From: Pseudomonas reinekei | Lineage (GTDB): Bacteria; Pseudomonadota; Gammaproteobacteria; Pseudomonadales; Pseudomonadaceae | DNA: 64,000 nt | Reading direction: 5' to 3' | NCBI RefSeq assembly: GCF_001945365.1 | Contig: NZ_MSTQ01000013.1 | Location: 62,001 to 126,000, forward strand | Shown here: in pieces, positions 27,102 to 35,780 of the stretch | Layout: each line of letters begins with the position of its first letter | Numbering within the stretch: position 1 is the first letter of the stretch | The notes under the pieces: model-generated | Seen by the model: only the letters and a program-made list of their open reading frames with translations | What the model was told of the DNA's origin: nothing | Databases searched by the model: none | Program-made: the position numbers and the translations under genes

Positions 27102-28067
27102 CTAAGCCAGAACGGCGACCTGATCCGGTGAATCAGCGCCCGACTTTGTGCGGTATTCAACGGTCAGATGCGTGACTTCATGAACCGTAGCAAGCCGTTC
27201 TCGTATGTCTTCGGCATTCACTGCTGGGCTGCCAAGGACGCTCACAATCGCGGCTCGGGCCTGCGGCCCTACCTGCCAGACATGAAGATCAATGATCGAA
27301 GCATCTCCCGGCGTTTCAACCAGTTCACGAATCTCTTCAGCGACATGATCATCTGTCTGGTCGAGCAATACACCCGCAGTCACCCGCATCAACGACCAAG
27401 CCCAGCGAGCAATGACAACTGCACCCACAATCCCCATTGCAGGGTCGAGCCATACCCAACCAAGGTATCGACCAGCAAGCAGTGCAGCGATGGCCAGAAC
27501 CGAGGTCAGTGCATCTGCAATGACGTGGACGTAAGCAGATCGCAAATTATTGTCGTGACCATGCGCATGGTGAGATTCATCTTGGCCGTGGTCATGCCCA
27601 TGGTGATGATCATGACCGCCAGACAGCAAAAGCGCGCTCACCACATTCACTGCTAATCCGACAATTGCGATAAGAGTCGCTGTCCCGAATTGCACTTGAG
27701 TCGGTTGAAAGAGGCGAAATAACGACTCTCCGGCAATCCCCAAGGAGACCAGTCCCAAAATCAGAGCAGAGGCGAAGCCACCCAAGTCTCCCACCTTGCC
27801 AGTTCCAAAACTGTAGCGAGCACTTGAGGCATGTCTTTTTGCGTAACCGTAAGCAGCTGCGGCTATGCCAAGTGCTCCAGCGTGCGTTGCCATGTGAAAA
27901 CCATCGGCAAGCAACGCCATTGAGCCAGTGAGATAACCTGCGGTGATTTCAGCAACCATCATTACGACGGTCAGAGCCACCACCCACAAGGTTCGCTTGG
28001 CGTTTTCTTCATGTGATTTCCCAAGGAACATATGGTCGTGGGAATAGTCGGTGTAAGAATTAGTCAT
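27102..28067 (-). CDS. dmeF: CDF-family Co/Ni efflux transporter DmeF
   Basis: A 321-residue inner-membrane cation diffusion facilitator with about six membrane segments. Metal-site Asp/His residues lie in LLADGFHMATHAGAL (TM2) and YVHVIADALTSVL (TM5). The cytoplasmic loop is His-rich (GGHDHHHGHDHGQDESHHAHGHDN). The N-terminal HDHMFLG and the TM2 His-containing motif are typical of DmeF, which exports cobalt and nickel using the proton gradient. It is paired with a DmeR/RcnR-type repressor 11 bases upstream. Confidence 0.9.
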   Translation of the reverse strand: MTNSYTDYSHDHMFLGKSHEENAKRTLWVVALTVVMMVAEITAGYLTGSMALLADGFHMATHAGALGIAAAAYGYAKRHASSARYSFGTGKVGDLGGFASALILGLVSLGIAGESLFRLFQPTQVQFGTATLIAIVGLAVNVVSALLLSGGHDHHHGHDHGQDESHHAHGHDNNLRSAYVHVIADALTSVLAIAALLAGRYLGWVWLDPAMGIVGAVVIARWAWSLMRVTAGVLLDQTDDHVAEEIRELVETPGDASIIDLHVWQVGPQARAAIVSVLGSPAVNAEDIRERLATVHEVTHLTVEYRTKSGADSPDQVAVLA

Positions 28068-28078
28068 CTGGGTAAATC

Positions 28079-28354
28079 CTATTTGGAATAGCGGCGAATG
28101 GCTTCGAGAAGCTCATCGACGCCTTTCGCTCTTTCTTCGTTGCTGAGTGTCGGATTCGCGACGTGCTCACGAGCGTGGTCTTCGATGATTTCATCCATCA
28201 GCCCATTGATAGCGCCACGGGTAGAAGCAACCAAAAGCAACGTTTTCGAGCAGTCATCATCAGAGTCGAGTGCTCGCTCAATCGCCTGGATTTGCCCAGC
28301 TATTCGCTTTACGCGTTTAAGAAGATTGTCTTTGCTCGATCTTACATGACCCAT
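28079..28354 (-). CDS. dmeR: RcnR/FrmR-family metal-sensing repressor DmeR
   Basis: A 91-residue all-helical repressor of the CsoR/RcnR family. The metal ligands expected for a Ni/Co sensor are visible: an N-terminal His (GHV), the Cys in DDDCSKTL and the His in EDHAREHV. It should bind C/G-tract DNA without metal and release it on binding Co(II) or Ni(II). It is the first gene of the dmeR-dmeF group, with a C-tract directly upstream. Confidence 0.88.
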   Translation of the reverse strand: MGHVRSSKDNLLKRVKRIAGQIQAIERALDSDDDCSKTLLLVASTRGAINGLMDEIIEDHAREHVANPTLSNEERAKGVDELLEAIRRYSK

Positions 28355-28356
28355 AC

Positions 28357-28374
28357 CATACCCCCCCTACCTAT
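28357..28374 (-). promoter_or_regulatory. Candidate DmeR operator
   Basis: Just upstream of the dmeR start a run of seven C (28361-28367) is flanked by ATA and TACCTAT, giving a G-tract with A+T flanks on the minus strand. RcnR-type repressors recognise such tracts. It overlaps the probable -10 region. Confidence 0.55.
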
Positions 28375-28443
28375 AATGAAAGTATGATCACACGTTCCAA
28401 CTAGCCATACAAGCCAGGGAAGGAAGACATCCGACCGGCAGCG

Positions 28444-28465
28444 TTGCAGCATTCAAATGCTGCAA
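28444..28465. repeat. Perfect 10-bp inverted repeat
   Basis: TTGCAGCATT and AATGCTGCAA form perfect arms with a 2-base centre. It lies between the divergent dmeR and nreB genes. There is no T run, so an operator or relic site is more likely than a terminator. The remainder of the 28375-28599 gap shows no gene. Confidence 0.5.
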
Positions 28466-28599
28466 TCGAAACTTTGAGCACGTCGCCTTGCCGTGCAGAA
28501 CCAATACAAGCCGATAGGCGAGCCGGCACTTCAATCATTCGATAGATGGCCTAGCGCCTATTTCTTGAGCTGCCATGGTCTATGGTTTAGGATCGAACC

Positions 28600-28620
28600 A
28601 TATCCCCCTAGGGGGGATAT
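28600..28620 (+). promoter_or_regulatory. C5-TA-G6 operator upstream of nreB
   Basis: ATAT, five C, TA, six G and ATAT form a near-perfect palindrome about 95-114 bases before nreB. The same design stands before nreA, so both are predicted sites for the NreA repressor. Confidence 0.7.
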
Positions 28621-28713
28621 CAGCGCTCAACAGAGACAAAACCAGCAGATTGCGTCTCTTCGTAAACAGTTCAGTAACTGCCAGATCACGCACTTCGCCA
28701 CATGAGATCTTCC

Positions 28714-30024
28714 ATGCTGAAAATCCTAGCCAACCGAACCTACCGTCATCTCTTTCTCGCGCAAGTGATCGCGCTCGTAGGGACTGGGCTCGCCACTGTC
28801 GCTCTGGGCCTGCTGGCGTTCGACCTTGCGGGCGCCCAAGCAGGTGCTGTCCTAGGTACAGCACTGGCGATCAAAATGACGGCCTACATTGGCTTTGCCC
28901 CCATTGCAGCGGCTTTTGCAGAGCGCCTGCCTCGCCGAGCCATGTTGGTCTCTTTGGATTTGGTGCGGGCACTGGTCGCGCTGGCTCTGCCGTTCGTGAC
29001 GGAGGTCTGGCAAATCTACGTGCTGATTTTTGTCCTTCAGTCGGCCTCGGCAGCGTTCACCCCGACATTCCAGGCAACCATTCCAGACATTCTGCCGGAT
29101 GAAGATGACTACACCCGTGCCTTGTCGCTATCACGCCTGGCCTACGATCTTGAAAGTGTCGCGAGCCCGATGCTCGCCGCCGCGTTGCTGACGGTGATCA
29201 GCTTCCATAACCTGTTCGCCGGCACCGTCATCGGTTTTCTCGCCTCGGCGGCCATGGTCTCCACGGTGCTTCTGCCGAAGGCGAAGCAGACGCCGCGACG
29301 GAGCGTCTACGAACGAACCACCCGAGGCATGCGTATATTCCTTGCCACACCCCGCCTACGAGGGCTGCTGGCTCTTAATCTGACGGTAGCTGCCGCTAGT
29401 GCCATGGTCATCGTCAATACGGTGGTGCTGGTGCAGTCGCGCTTCGCTCTTCCTCAGAGTTCTACAGCATTGGCGTTGGCCGCATTTGGTGGCGGCTCCA
29501 TGGTCGCGGCCCTGGTCTTGCCTCGCCTGTTGAAAAACATCAAAGACCGAACGGCCATGCTGTTTGGTGGAGGAATACTGGTTGCAGGCTTGGCCGTTGG
29601 CATCAACCTGACCACCTACAACTTCTTGCTGCCGCTGTGGATGGTGCTCGGGGTGGGTTACTCCTTGGCCCAGACTCCGAGCGGTCGATTGTTGCGTCGC
29701 TCGGCACATGCCGAAGATCGCCCAGCGTTGTTTGCCGCCCAATTTGCGCTATCCCATGCCTGCTGGTTGATTACCTACCCATTGGCGGGATGGCTGGGTG
29801 CCAACATAAGCCTCACGGCCTCGTTTGTTGGGCTCGCTGTCGTGGCAGGTAGTGCACTGGTGGTCAGCATTGTGATCTGGCGTCCTGCTCATGACCAAGA
29901 GTCGATCAAACACACCCATGAGAACCTGCCGGACGATCACACTCACCTCGACGGCAAGGATGGCGTCGATCATGAACACCCATATGTGATCGATGATCAG
30001 CATCGCCGATGGCCAAACAGTTAG
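28714..30024 (+). CDS. nreB: Nickel-resistance MFS transporter NreB
   Basis: A 436-residue major facilitator with about 12 membrane segments and a His/Asp-rich C-terminal tail (HTHENLPDDHTHLDGKDG and more). The start MLKILANRTYRHLF and the tail match NreB-type nickel efflux proteins. An upstream ATG at 28702 would add four residues. Its stop overlaps by 4 bases the stop of the convergent nreA, so the pair ends back to back. A C/G-tract palindrome upstream suggests metal-dependent induction. Confidence 0.85.
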   Translation: MLKILANRTYRHLFLAQVIALVGTGLATVALGLLAFDLAGAQAGAVLGTALAIKMTAYIGFAPIAAAFAERLPRRAMLVSLDLVRALVALALPFVTEVWQIYVLIFVLQSASAAFTPTFQATIPDILPDEDDYTRALSLSRLAYDLESVASPMLAAALLTVISFHNLFAGTVIGFLASAAMVSTVLLPKAKQTPRRSVYERTTRGMRIFLATPRLRGLLALNLTVAAASAMVIVNTVVLVQSRFALPQSSTALALAAFGGGSMVAALVLPRLLKNIKDRTAMLFGGGILVAGLAVGINLTTYNFLLPLWMVLGVGYSLAQTPSGRLLRRSAHAEDRPALFAAQFALSHACWLITYPLAGWLGANISLTASFVGLAVVAGSALVVSIVIWRPAHDQESIKHTHENLPDDHTHLDGKDGVDHEHPYVIDDQHRRWPNS

Positions 30025-30326
30025 AGGTACTTGGTGATTTGCTTGAAGGCTTCCAGTGGTGCGCGCTCGCCATTGTTCAACGCCGAGACGGTGTCCTCCA
30101 AGCAGTGATCAATGTGATCCTGAATGAGCGTGCGCTTGGCTTGGCACACCGCTTTTTCAACCGCATGCAGCTGCTGGGCGATGTCCACGCACTGACGACC
30201 CTCTTCGATCATGGTGATGATGCCGCGTAAATGACCATCCGCTCGCTTGAGGCGCTTGATGATCGCCTCATGACTTTGGTGGGTATGGGGATGGCCGTGT
30301 ACGTATTCGTGTTCGTGCTCACTCAT
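30021..30326 (-). CDS. nreA: RcnR/FrmR-family regulator NreA
   Basis: A 101-residue CsoR/RcnR-family repressor. The N-terminus is His-rich (EHEHEYVHGHPHTHQSHE) and the fold ligands are in RQCVDIAQQLHAVE and DHIDHCLED. Start at the ATG at 30326, with the operator-like palindrome about 40-57 bases upstream. The ORF extends further upstream without a ribosome-binding site. It probably represses itself and nreB until nickel binds. Confidence 0.85.
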   Translation of the reverse strand: MSEHEHEYVHGHPHTHQSHEAIIKRLKRADGHLRGIITMIEEGRQCVDIAQQLHAVEKAVCQAKRTLIQDHIDHCLEDTVSALNNGERAPLEAFKQITKYL

Positions 30327-30366
30327 GACTTGAGCCTCAGGCCTCAATGAATTACGCCGGCATCCT

Positions 30367-30383
30367 ATCCCCCATAGGGGGAT
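30367..30383 (-). promoter_or_regulatory. C5-ATA-G5 operator upstream of nreA
   Basis: ATCCCCCATAGGGGGAT is a near-perfect palindrome with the same plan as the site before nreB. Confidence 0.7.
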
Positions 30384-30431
30384 GGGTCAAACGTATCAAA
30401 ACCCTATAAGACGAGTTGAAACCCGAACGCC

Positions 30432-30689
30432 ATGTTCAGCAGAACACTCACAATGACGGTGGTACTCGCGCTTGTTCTCGCCATGTTTGTGGACTGGGCC
30501 GGGCGATCTCTTTGCTTTCACTCGTGGTCAGCAGGCCACGCGGGTAGGCTGATCATAAAGGTCGTATGGCCATCTCTGGAGACACATCCAACGGTGCCGT
30601 CATGGGCGTCGACCAGTGATTTTACGATTGCCAGCCCTAACCCCGCATGGTTCGTAGCGCTCTCTCTCCGTGCGGGATCGACTCGGTAA
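30432..30689 (+). other. Possible 5' remnant of a small membrane protein gene
   Basis: The frame begins MFSRTLTMTVVLALVLAMFV, a plausible single membrane segment or signal. It then runs into the 3' end of the convergent copS, where the composition stops looking like protein. It may be the 5' end of a gene cut off when the copper block was joined. Confidence 0.25.
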
Positions 30690-31906
30690 AAACGGTCAAA
30701 CAGCCGGGCCAGATGCTCTACCGCTATCTCCTCGCCGGGGTTTTCCACTGACAAGCTGATCATGTCGCCAAGGGGCTCGATTCTCACGGAAATCGTACAG
30801 TCAGGTGGGGTATACCTGAGCGCATTGGACAGCAAATTTGAGATCGTCCGATCCAGCATCGTCCTGTCACCATTCACCGCGCCGTGCCCGACTACCTGTA
30901 GCTTTACCCCTGTGTCGTCTGCCAGAAGCTGGTAATACTCGAATAGTTTCTCGACGACCGAACGCAACTCAATTTTCTCTTTGGCAGGTAGAACTAGACC
31001 ATTGTCCGACTTTGCCAAGAAAAGCATGCCATCAATAATGCTGGAAAGTCGGTTCAAATCCTCCAGGTTGGAATAGAGATTCTCTTCATAATCCTCTGGC
31101 GCGCGTTTCTTTGTAAGGATGACCTCGGTATGCGTGCGCAGATTGCTGATAGGAGTACGTAGCTCGTGCGCGATATCTGCTGAAAAGTTAGACAACCGAG
31201 CAAATGACTCTTCAAGGCGAGCCAGCATAGCGTTGAACGAAGTGACGAGGAGCTCTAGCTCGCGAGGCACAGAATCCATCGGAATACGCTCCTTCAGCGA
31301 TCCGGCTGACATCGAGGCCGCGACTTTCGTTACTTGTGCGACCGGCTTCAGCCCGCTGAGCGCGACCAACCACCCTAAACCTGCGCTGACCAAGGCGCTA
31401 ATCGCCAGCCCGATCACTAACCACCAGCGCAGAGTCTCAACGAAATGCATATGACTTGTGATGTCTAGACTCAGCCACGCGGTCATTGGCTCAGCTTCAT
31501 TCGCCAAATGAACTTGAGCTTTCATGCCTCGGTACATATGGCTTCCAGCTGTCCACTCCCACATATCTTCCCTCGGGTCACCAGAGGAGTAAGAGGGATG
31601 TCCAACTGCATTTGAAGTCGCGAAAAACGTCTTCCCGCCCATCGCGATAATTGAGGCTGAGAGTTCCTGGTGAGCACCAAGGAGTGCCTGTAGTTGCAAC
31701 ACAACTTCTGAAGGGTCTGCGGAGCCAGCTTCGCCATCCATTATTTGCCGAATGGATTCGAGCTTTTCCGTCATCGCTTGACGGTCGATGGCCTTAAAGT
31801 GATGCTGACTGAACCCATCAAAGGTAAAGCCTGCTACTACCAACACGGCCACCACGGCACAGACAAACATCATGCTTAAACGGAGGGTAAGAGATGCGCG
31901 CTTCAT
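30518..31906 (-). CDS. copS: Heavy-metal sensor histidine kinase CopS/CusS
   Basis: A 462-residue inner-membrane kinase with two membrane segments (about 13-28 and 162-185) enclosing a periplasmic sensor domain with His and Met residues (SHMYRGMKAQVH, SHMHF). A HAMP region precedes the H-box DIAHELRTPISN (His about 247). N, G1 and G2 boxes follow (LLSNALRY, ESATNHAGLGLAIVKSL). It belongs to the CusS/CopS/SilS group that senses periplasmic copper or silver. Its start overlaps the stop of copR by 4 bases (ATGA). Confidence 0.9.
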   Translation of the reverse strand: MKRASLTLRLSMMFVCAVVAVLVVAGFTFDGFSQHHFKAIDRQAMTEKLESIRQIMDGEAGSADPSEVVLQLQALLGAHQELSASIIAMGGKTFFATSNAVGHPSYSSGDPREDMWEWTAGSHMYRGMKAQVHLANEAEPMTAWLSLDITSHMHFVETLRWWLVIGLAISALVSAGLGWLVALSGLKPVAQVTKVAASMSAGSLKERIPMDSVPRELELLVTSFNAMLARLEESFARLSNFSADIAHELRTPISNLRTHTEVILTKKRAPEDYEENLYSNLEDLNRLSSIIDGMLFLAKSDNGLVLPAKEKIELRSVVEKLFEYYQLLADDTGVKLQVVGHGAVNGDRTMLDRTISNLLSNALRYTPPDCTISVRIEPLGDMISLSVENPGEEIAVEHLARLFDRFYRVDPARRESATNHAGLGLAIVKSLVDAHDGTVGCVSRDGHTTFMISLPAWPADHE

Positions 31907-32586
31907 TCTGTATCCGTAGCATCTAGCATGTAGCCCATTCCCCTCGCGGTTTGAATCATCTTGGTGTCGAAATCGTCATCGATTTTGGCCCGGAGCCGAC
32001 GAATCGCGACTTCGATCACGTTGGTATCACTGTCGAAGTTCATGTCCCAAACCTGCGATGCGATCAGTGATTTCGGCAAGACTTCTCCCCGACGGCGCAT
32101 CAGCAGCTCTAGCAGCGAAAATTCCTTGGCGGTAAGGTCAATGCGTCGACCTGAGCGCGAGGCCCGTCGCTTTAGAAGATCGACCTCCAGATCCCCGATC
32201 TTAATAGATGTCTGGTTTGGTACGGCGGCGCCACGGCGAAGCAAGCTTCTGACGCGGGCAAGCAATTCAGAAAATGCGAAGGGTTTGACTAGATAATCGT
32301 CCGCACCTAACTCCAAGCCTTTGACCCGGTCATCAACTCCGTCCCTGGCAGTCAGAAACAGCACAGGAACCGAGCTTCCGGCTGTGCGGACAGATCGAAT
32401 GACCTCCCAGCCATCCAGGCCCGGCATCATTACGTCCAGGATTAGAAGATCGTAGGCCTCATTTAACGCCTGGTGTAACGCCTCTGTTCCCGTCACAACC
32501 CGGTCGACACTGAAGCCAGCTTCCAAGAGGCCTTGCTGTAGGTACATTCCGATTTTTGGTTCGTCTTCTGCAACCAAGAGTTTCAT
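31903..32586 (-). CDS. copR: OmpR-type response regulator CopR
   Basis: 227 residues. The receiver has the phosphoacceptor Asp 51 in LILDVMMPGLDGW and the switch Lys in YLVKPFAF. The C-terminal winged helix has LTAKEFSLLELLM and SDTNVIEVAIRRLRAKID. It is the heavy-metal regulator subgroup (CopR/CusR/PcoR). It should bind the repeated boxes described at 32645, 32736, 37772 and perhaps 38112. First gene of the copRS operon. Confidence 0.92.
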   Translation of the reverse strand: MKLLVAEDEPKIGMYLQQGLLEAGFSVDRVVTGTEALHQALNEAYDLLILDVMMPGLDGWEVIRSVRTAGSSVPVLFLTARDGVDDRVKGLELGADDYLVKPFAFSELLARVRSLLRRGAAVPNQTSIKIGDLEVDLLKRRASRSGRRIDLTAKEFSLLELLMRRRGEVLPKSLIASQVWDMNFDSDTNVIEVAIRRLRAKIDDDFDTKMIQTARGMGYMLDATDTE

Positions 32587-32644
32587 GCTTGGGCTCCGGT
32601 TTTGCGGTGTCCTAGTGTGCTACCAATCTGACGACTGTGCGGAA

Positions 32645-32661
32645 GCTTACGCAAATGTAAT
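32645..32661. promoter_or_regulatory. CopR box 1
   Basis: GCTTACGCAAATGTAAT contains TTAC-N6-GTAA. It lies 59-75 bases before copR and about 210 bases before the copG-like gene, and nearly matches the sites at 32736 and 37772. Confidence 0.7.
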
Positions 32662-32735
32662 TGCCCCAACAGCAGCCAGAAAGCACGCAGTCACGACAGG
32701 CTCGGGGGCAATTCAGCGGGGGCAGCGAAGACGCG

Positions 32736-32752
32736 GCTTACAAGAATGTAAT
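32736..32752 (+). promoter_or_regulatory. CopR box 2
   Basis: GCTTACAAGAATGTAAT shares 14 of 17 bases with box 1 in the same orientation, about 120-135 bases upstream of the copG-like gene. Confidence 0.65.
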
Positions 32753-32870
32753 CGGGAATCTGAGCTTTTTGCGCTTAACCTACCTTCCATCCAGTGCGGA
32801 AGTACGACTCCTGGCCTACGGCCAGTGCATACAGCGCAACCGCACACTAAAACGTGACGAGGTGCATCGA

Positions 32871-33317
32871 ATGTTCAAACGAAAGCTATCGCTTGCTGTG
32901 GGATTGATGATTTTTGGGGTTGTGCAGGCAGCTGAGCCACTCAAAATCGATGTACATCGGGACGCGAACTGCGGGTGCTGCAAGGAATGGGTCAAGCACC
33001 TCGAATCGAATGGATTCAAGGTGGTCGACCACGTGGAAACCAACATGAGCGCTATCAAGCAGAACCTGGGCGTGCCACAGGGACTCGCTTCATGCCATAC
33101 GGCTGTGATTGACGGCAAATTCGTAGAGGGTCATGTCCCAGCCGATGAAATCAAGAAGCTGAATGGTCGCTCAGACCTCGCAGGAATTGCAGTGCCAGGC
33201 ATGCCCGCAGGTTCTCCTGGTATGGACTACGGCCAGAATCATCAACCTTACCAAGTCCTGGGGCTCACCAAGGCAGGTGCGCAAGAAGTGGTCGCTGACT
33301 ACCCCATCAGCCGATAG
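32871..33317 (+). CDS. copG: DUF411 periplasmic copper protein (CopG-like)
   Basis: A 148-residue protein with a signal peptide ending VVQAAEP. The mature part has a thioredoxin-like fold start with NCGCCKEWVKHLE (CxCC), a later SCHTAV and a Met-rich loop VPGMPAGSPGMDYG. This is the DUF411 family, whose CopG members bind copper clusters in the periplasm. I start at the ATG at 32871 because the signal peptide begins there. The open frame upstream covers the CopR boxes and is not coding. Confidence 0.88.
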   Translation: MFKRKLSLAVGLMIFGVVQAAEPLKIDVHRDANCGCCKEWVKHLESNGFKVVDHVETNMSAIKQNLGVPQGLASCHTAVIDGKFVEGHVPADEIKKLNGRSDLAGIAVPGMPAGSPGMDYGQNHQPYQVLGLTKAGAQEVVADYPISR

Positions 33318-33326
33318 TCGTTGCTC

Positions 33327-33358
33327 AGATCTGAGCGCCCTTGGGGCCGCTCGGATCT
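33327..33358. terminator. Hairpin between convergent copG and copD
   Basis: AGATCTGAGCG and CGCTCGGATCT pair over 11 bases with one G-U, around a 10-base loop. There is no T run. It separates two convergent genes and may end both transcripts. Confidence 0.45.
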
Positions 33359-33368
33359 AGCTTCTGGA

Positions 33369-34304
33369 TCACCCTTGAGCCATCTCGATTGAGGGGCTCA
33401 ATGTTCCTAGCCAAGCCACCAAGCAAACGATGACAACAGCACAGGTCGATTCGATCACCACACTTTTTCTCAAAGCAGTTGCCGCTAGAGAAAAATCACC
33501 GGCCACCACAGATCGCTCTAGTGAAGGGCTCAGGTAGAAACGATTGAGGGTAGCTAGCCCGATCATGCCCACGAAAAGTAGGATCTTCACGAGTAGGAGA
33601 ATGCCATAGGTACTGGTTACGACTTCGATTACTGTCGGCCCGACAATGAAGAGATAATTAGCGACGCCAGTAACTATGATCGTACCAACAATGAATGCGC
33701 CCGCTGTTTCGAATCCCTTGAGCGCTCGCGATAGCACTAGTACCAGTTGCTCCGAATTAGCCCCCCTAATACTCAACATCAGACCAAACGCCGCGAGAGC
33801 TCCGATCCATCCGCCAGCGGCAAGTAGGTGCAGAATATCAGCGGCAAAGTGCCAGAATCGCAGGGCGCCTTCATCCATCGCCCCGTGACCTGTCCATGGG
33901 ATTGTCGCTAAGGCAATGCTGCCCGCAATGGTAGCGACCCAGAGACTGCCCGTCGGCCATCGCCTGTTCTGGCTTCCAGCAAAAATCACCACTGCTAGCG
34001 AGATCATGCGTGTCACCCAGCTGTAGCCGACCTCAGTCTCGTACAGCATCATTTCCATGTGAGGTCGCAGCTCCGCCCAGTCGGATGCGCCACTCATATT
34101 TTTTGTCATAACTACAAAAGCTGCTATGGACAAAAGCATACCTATAACAGCGGTGCCAGGTAGTAGCGACCCAAAATGCAACAGCGTTCCCGATACACGC
34201 TCTTTTCCCCGAAAGCTGTATAGCCCAAAGACGGCAAGACCGAAGAGGAGCATCAGATCCAAATACAGCGCGAGGCGCAGCGCCACGTTAATTGGGTCGC
34301 TCAT
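33369..34304 (-). CDS. copD: Copper resistance membrane protein CopD
   Basis: A 311-residue inner-membrane protein with about eight membrane segments. The conserved His residues of CopD/PcoD are present, for example WTGHGAMDEG and LRFWHFAADILHLLAAGGWIGAL. It works with CopC in copper uptake or transfer across the inner membrane. I start at the ATG at 34304, two bases after the copC stop, rather than the longer frame to 34370 that overlaps copC. Confidence 0.9.
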   Translation of the reverse strand: MSDPINVALRLALYLDLMLLFGLAVFGLYSFRGKERVSGTLLHFGSLLPGTAVIGMLLSIAAFVVMTKNMSGASDWAELRPHMEMMLYETEVGYSWVTRMISLAVVIFAGSQNRRWPTGSLWVATIAGSIALATIPWTGHGAMDEGALRFWHFAADILHLLAAGGWIGALAAFGLMLSIRGANSEQLVLVLSRALKGFETAGAFIVGTIIVTGVANYLFIVGPTVIEVVTSTYGILLLVKILLFVGMIGLATLNRFYLSPSLERSVVAGDFSLAATALRKSVVIESTCAVVIVCLVAWLGTLSPSIEMAQG

Positions 34305-34306
34305 AC

Positions 34307-34690
34307 TTATTTCACTTTGAAGATGACGCTGCCAGTAATCGGATGGGTATCGGACGAGACCGCTCGCCATTCCACTTTGTAGGTGCCAGTTGTGAGAGGA
34401 GAGGCCGGGGTCAAGACCATGGTTTTAGGGTCGTTACTGCCGGCCACGCTAGCTTTCACACCCATAGGAGAGTTTGGCATGCCGGGCATGTCGGTCATGA
34501 TCAACTTGGCTCCGGAAAACTGGGTAACCAGGTTTTCAGAAAAGTGCAGCTCAATCTTCGCAGGGGCTGGGCCGTTCGCGCCCTCAGCCGGAGTTGAAGA
34601 CACCAGCTTCGGGTGAGCCTGGGCCACTGCACTGAGCAGAAGACTGGACGAAAGAGCGACGGCCACAACACAGGATTTAAATACAGACAT
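34307..34690 (-). CDS. copC: Periplasmic copper-binding protein CopC
   Basis: A 127-residue protein with signal peptide ending AVAQA followed by HPKL, whose N-terminal His is a copper ligand in CopC. Met residues in MTDMPGMPNSPMG and the His in SSDTHPITG form the other expected sites. It binds copper in the periplasm and passes it to CopD. Order copA-copB-copC-copD on the minus strand is the classic cop arrangement. Confidence 0.92.
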   Translation of the reverse strand: MSVFKSCVVAVALSSSLLLSAVAQAHPKLVSSTPAEGANGPAPAKIELHFSENLVTQFSGAKLIMTDMPGMPNSPMGVKASVAGSNDPKTMVLTPASPLTTGTYKVEWRAVSSDTHPITGSVIFKVK

Positions 34691-34759
34691 GCAAGGCTCC
34701 TCACAGCGCGTAGCTGTGGTGATGAGGTTAAATAATTATTTGGTGCCGCTAACTGTGAT

Positions 34760-35770
34760 TTAGAACCACACCCGGACGCCGAGCACCAGACGTGCTTCGT
34801 TATTGTCTTCGCCTTCCTCGCTGGCATAGTCAGCGGTATTTCCATAAGAGCGATTCCAAGTCACACCTACGTAAGGTGCGAACTCTGGACGGATTTCGTA
34901 TCGGAGCCGCAAACCAACTTCACTCTCAGACAACCCTGAACCGACTCCACGTTTGGGATCGTTTTTGCCATAGAAATTGAATTCTGCTGTTGGTTGCAAA
35001 ATCAGCTTATTGGTTAGAAGAATGTCGTAGTTCCCTTCTAAACGCGCTGCGGTCTGGCCACCTTCACCTAGATAAGCTGTGGCCTGGGCCTCGAAATTGT
35101 AGAGCGCCAAACCCTGGACACCCAAAGCCGCCCACGTTTGAGGATCTTCTGGTTTGAAGTCTTGACGAACACCGCCGACTAGATCCCACCAGGGGCTGAT
35201 TGAGTGCCCCCACAATGCTTGCACTTCAGCTTTTTCAGTCTTCCCATTGGAGCGCTCGCCTTCGGAACGCAACCATAGACGATCAACATCTCCCCCTATC
35301 CAACCTTGGGCTTCCCAGTTCAGTGCGCTTCCATCGTCAGCATCCTGCCATTCCAATTTCTCAAATATAAAAAATGAGTTGAGGGCTGTGTCATGAACCG
35401 CGTGACCACCTGGGGATTTATAGACTGCGGCTCTGTCGGCATCGGTTAGCGGCGGTATCGGATTCCGGCTTTGGGCTTGTGGTTGCTTTGCGGGCTGCAT
35501 ACCCTCCATTTTGCTGTGATCCATGCCCTGCATCTGGCTATGATCCATGCCTTCCATCTTGCCGTGATCCATGCCCTGCATCTGGCTATGATCCATTCCT
35601 TCCATCTTGCCGTGATCCATGGTCTGCATCTGGCTGTGATCCATGGTCTGCATCTGCCCGTCTTCGGTACCCTGGCTTGTTTCAGCGGCTGCGGGGAAGA
35701 CAAAACCAGCGGTCAGAGCGACCGTAAACACAGCTGAGTGCATGCGAGTCCCGCAAAGAAAATTGCTCAT
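34760..35770 (-). CDS. copB: Outer-membrane copper resistance protein CopB
   Basis: A 336-residue protein with a signal peptide (FVFPAAAE) and an N-terminal Met/His repeat region made of 8-residue units of the type MDHSQMQG and MDHGKMEG (about residues 43-92). The C-terminal half is beta-rich and ends in Trp-Phe, as expected for an outer-membrane barrel of the CopB/PcoB family. The repeats bind copper. At the DNA level they give 24-base periodic repeats at 35500-35660. Confidence 0.92.
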   Translation of the reverse strand: MSNFLCGTRMHSAVFTVALTAGFVFPAAAETSQGTEDGQMQTMDHSQMQTMDHGKMEGMDHSQMQGMDHGKMEGMDHSQMQGMDHSKMEGMQPAKQPQAQSRNPIPPLTDADRAAVYKSPGGHAVHDTALNSFFIFEKLEWQDADDGSALNWEAQGWIGGDVDRLWLRSEGERSNGKTEKAEVQALWGHSISPWWDLVGGVRQDFKPEDPQTWAALGVQGLALYNFEAQATAYLGEGGQTAARLEGNYDILLTNKLILQPTAEFNFYGKNDPKRGVGSGLSESEVGLRLRYEIRPEFAPYVGVTWNRSYGNTADYASEEGEDNNEARLVLGVRVWF

Positions 35771-35780
35771 AGTCGACTCC

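Noticed and set aside
35500..35660. Regular 24-base repeats that could suggest a CRISPR-like or tandem array
   Set aside because: They are the coding sequence of the MDHSQMQ/MDHGKMEG units of CopB, with no spacers. The plus-strand frames there are shadows.
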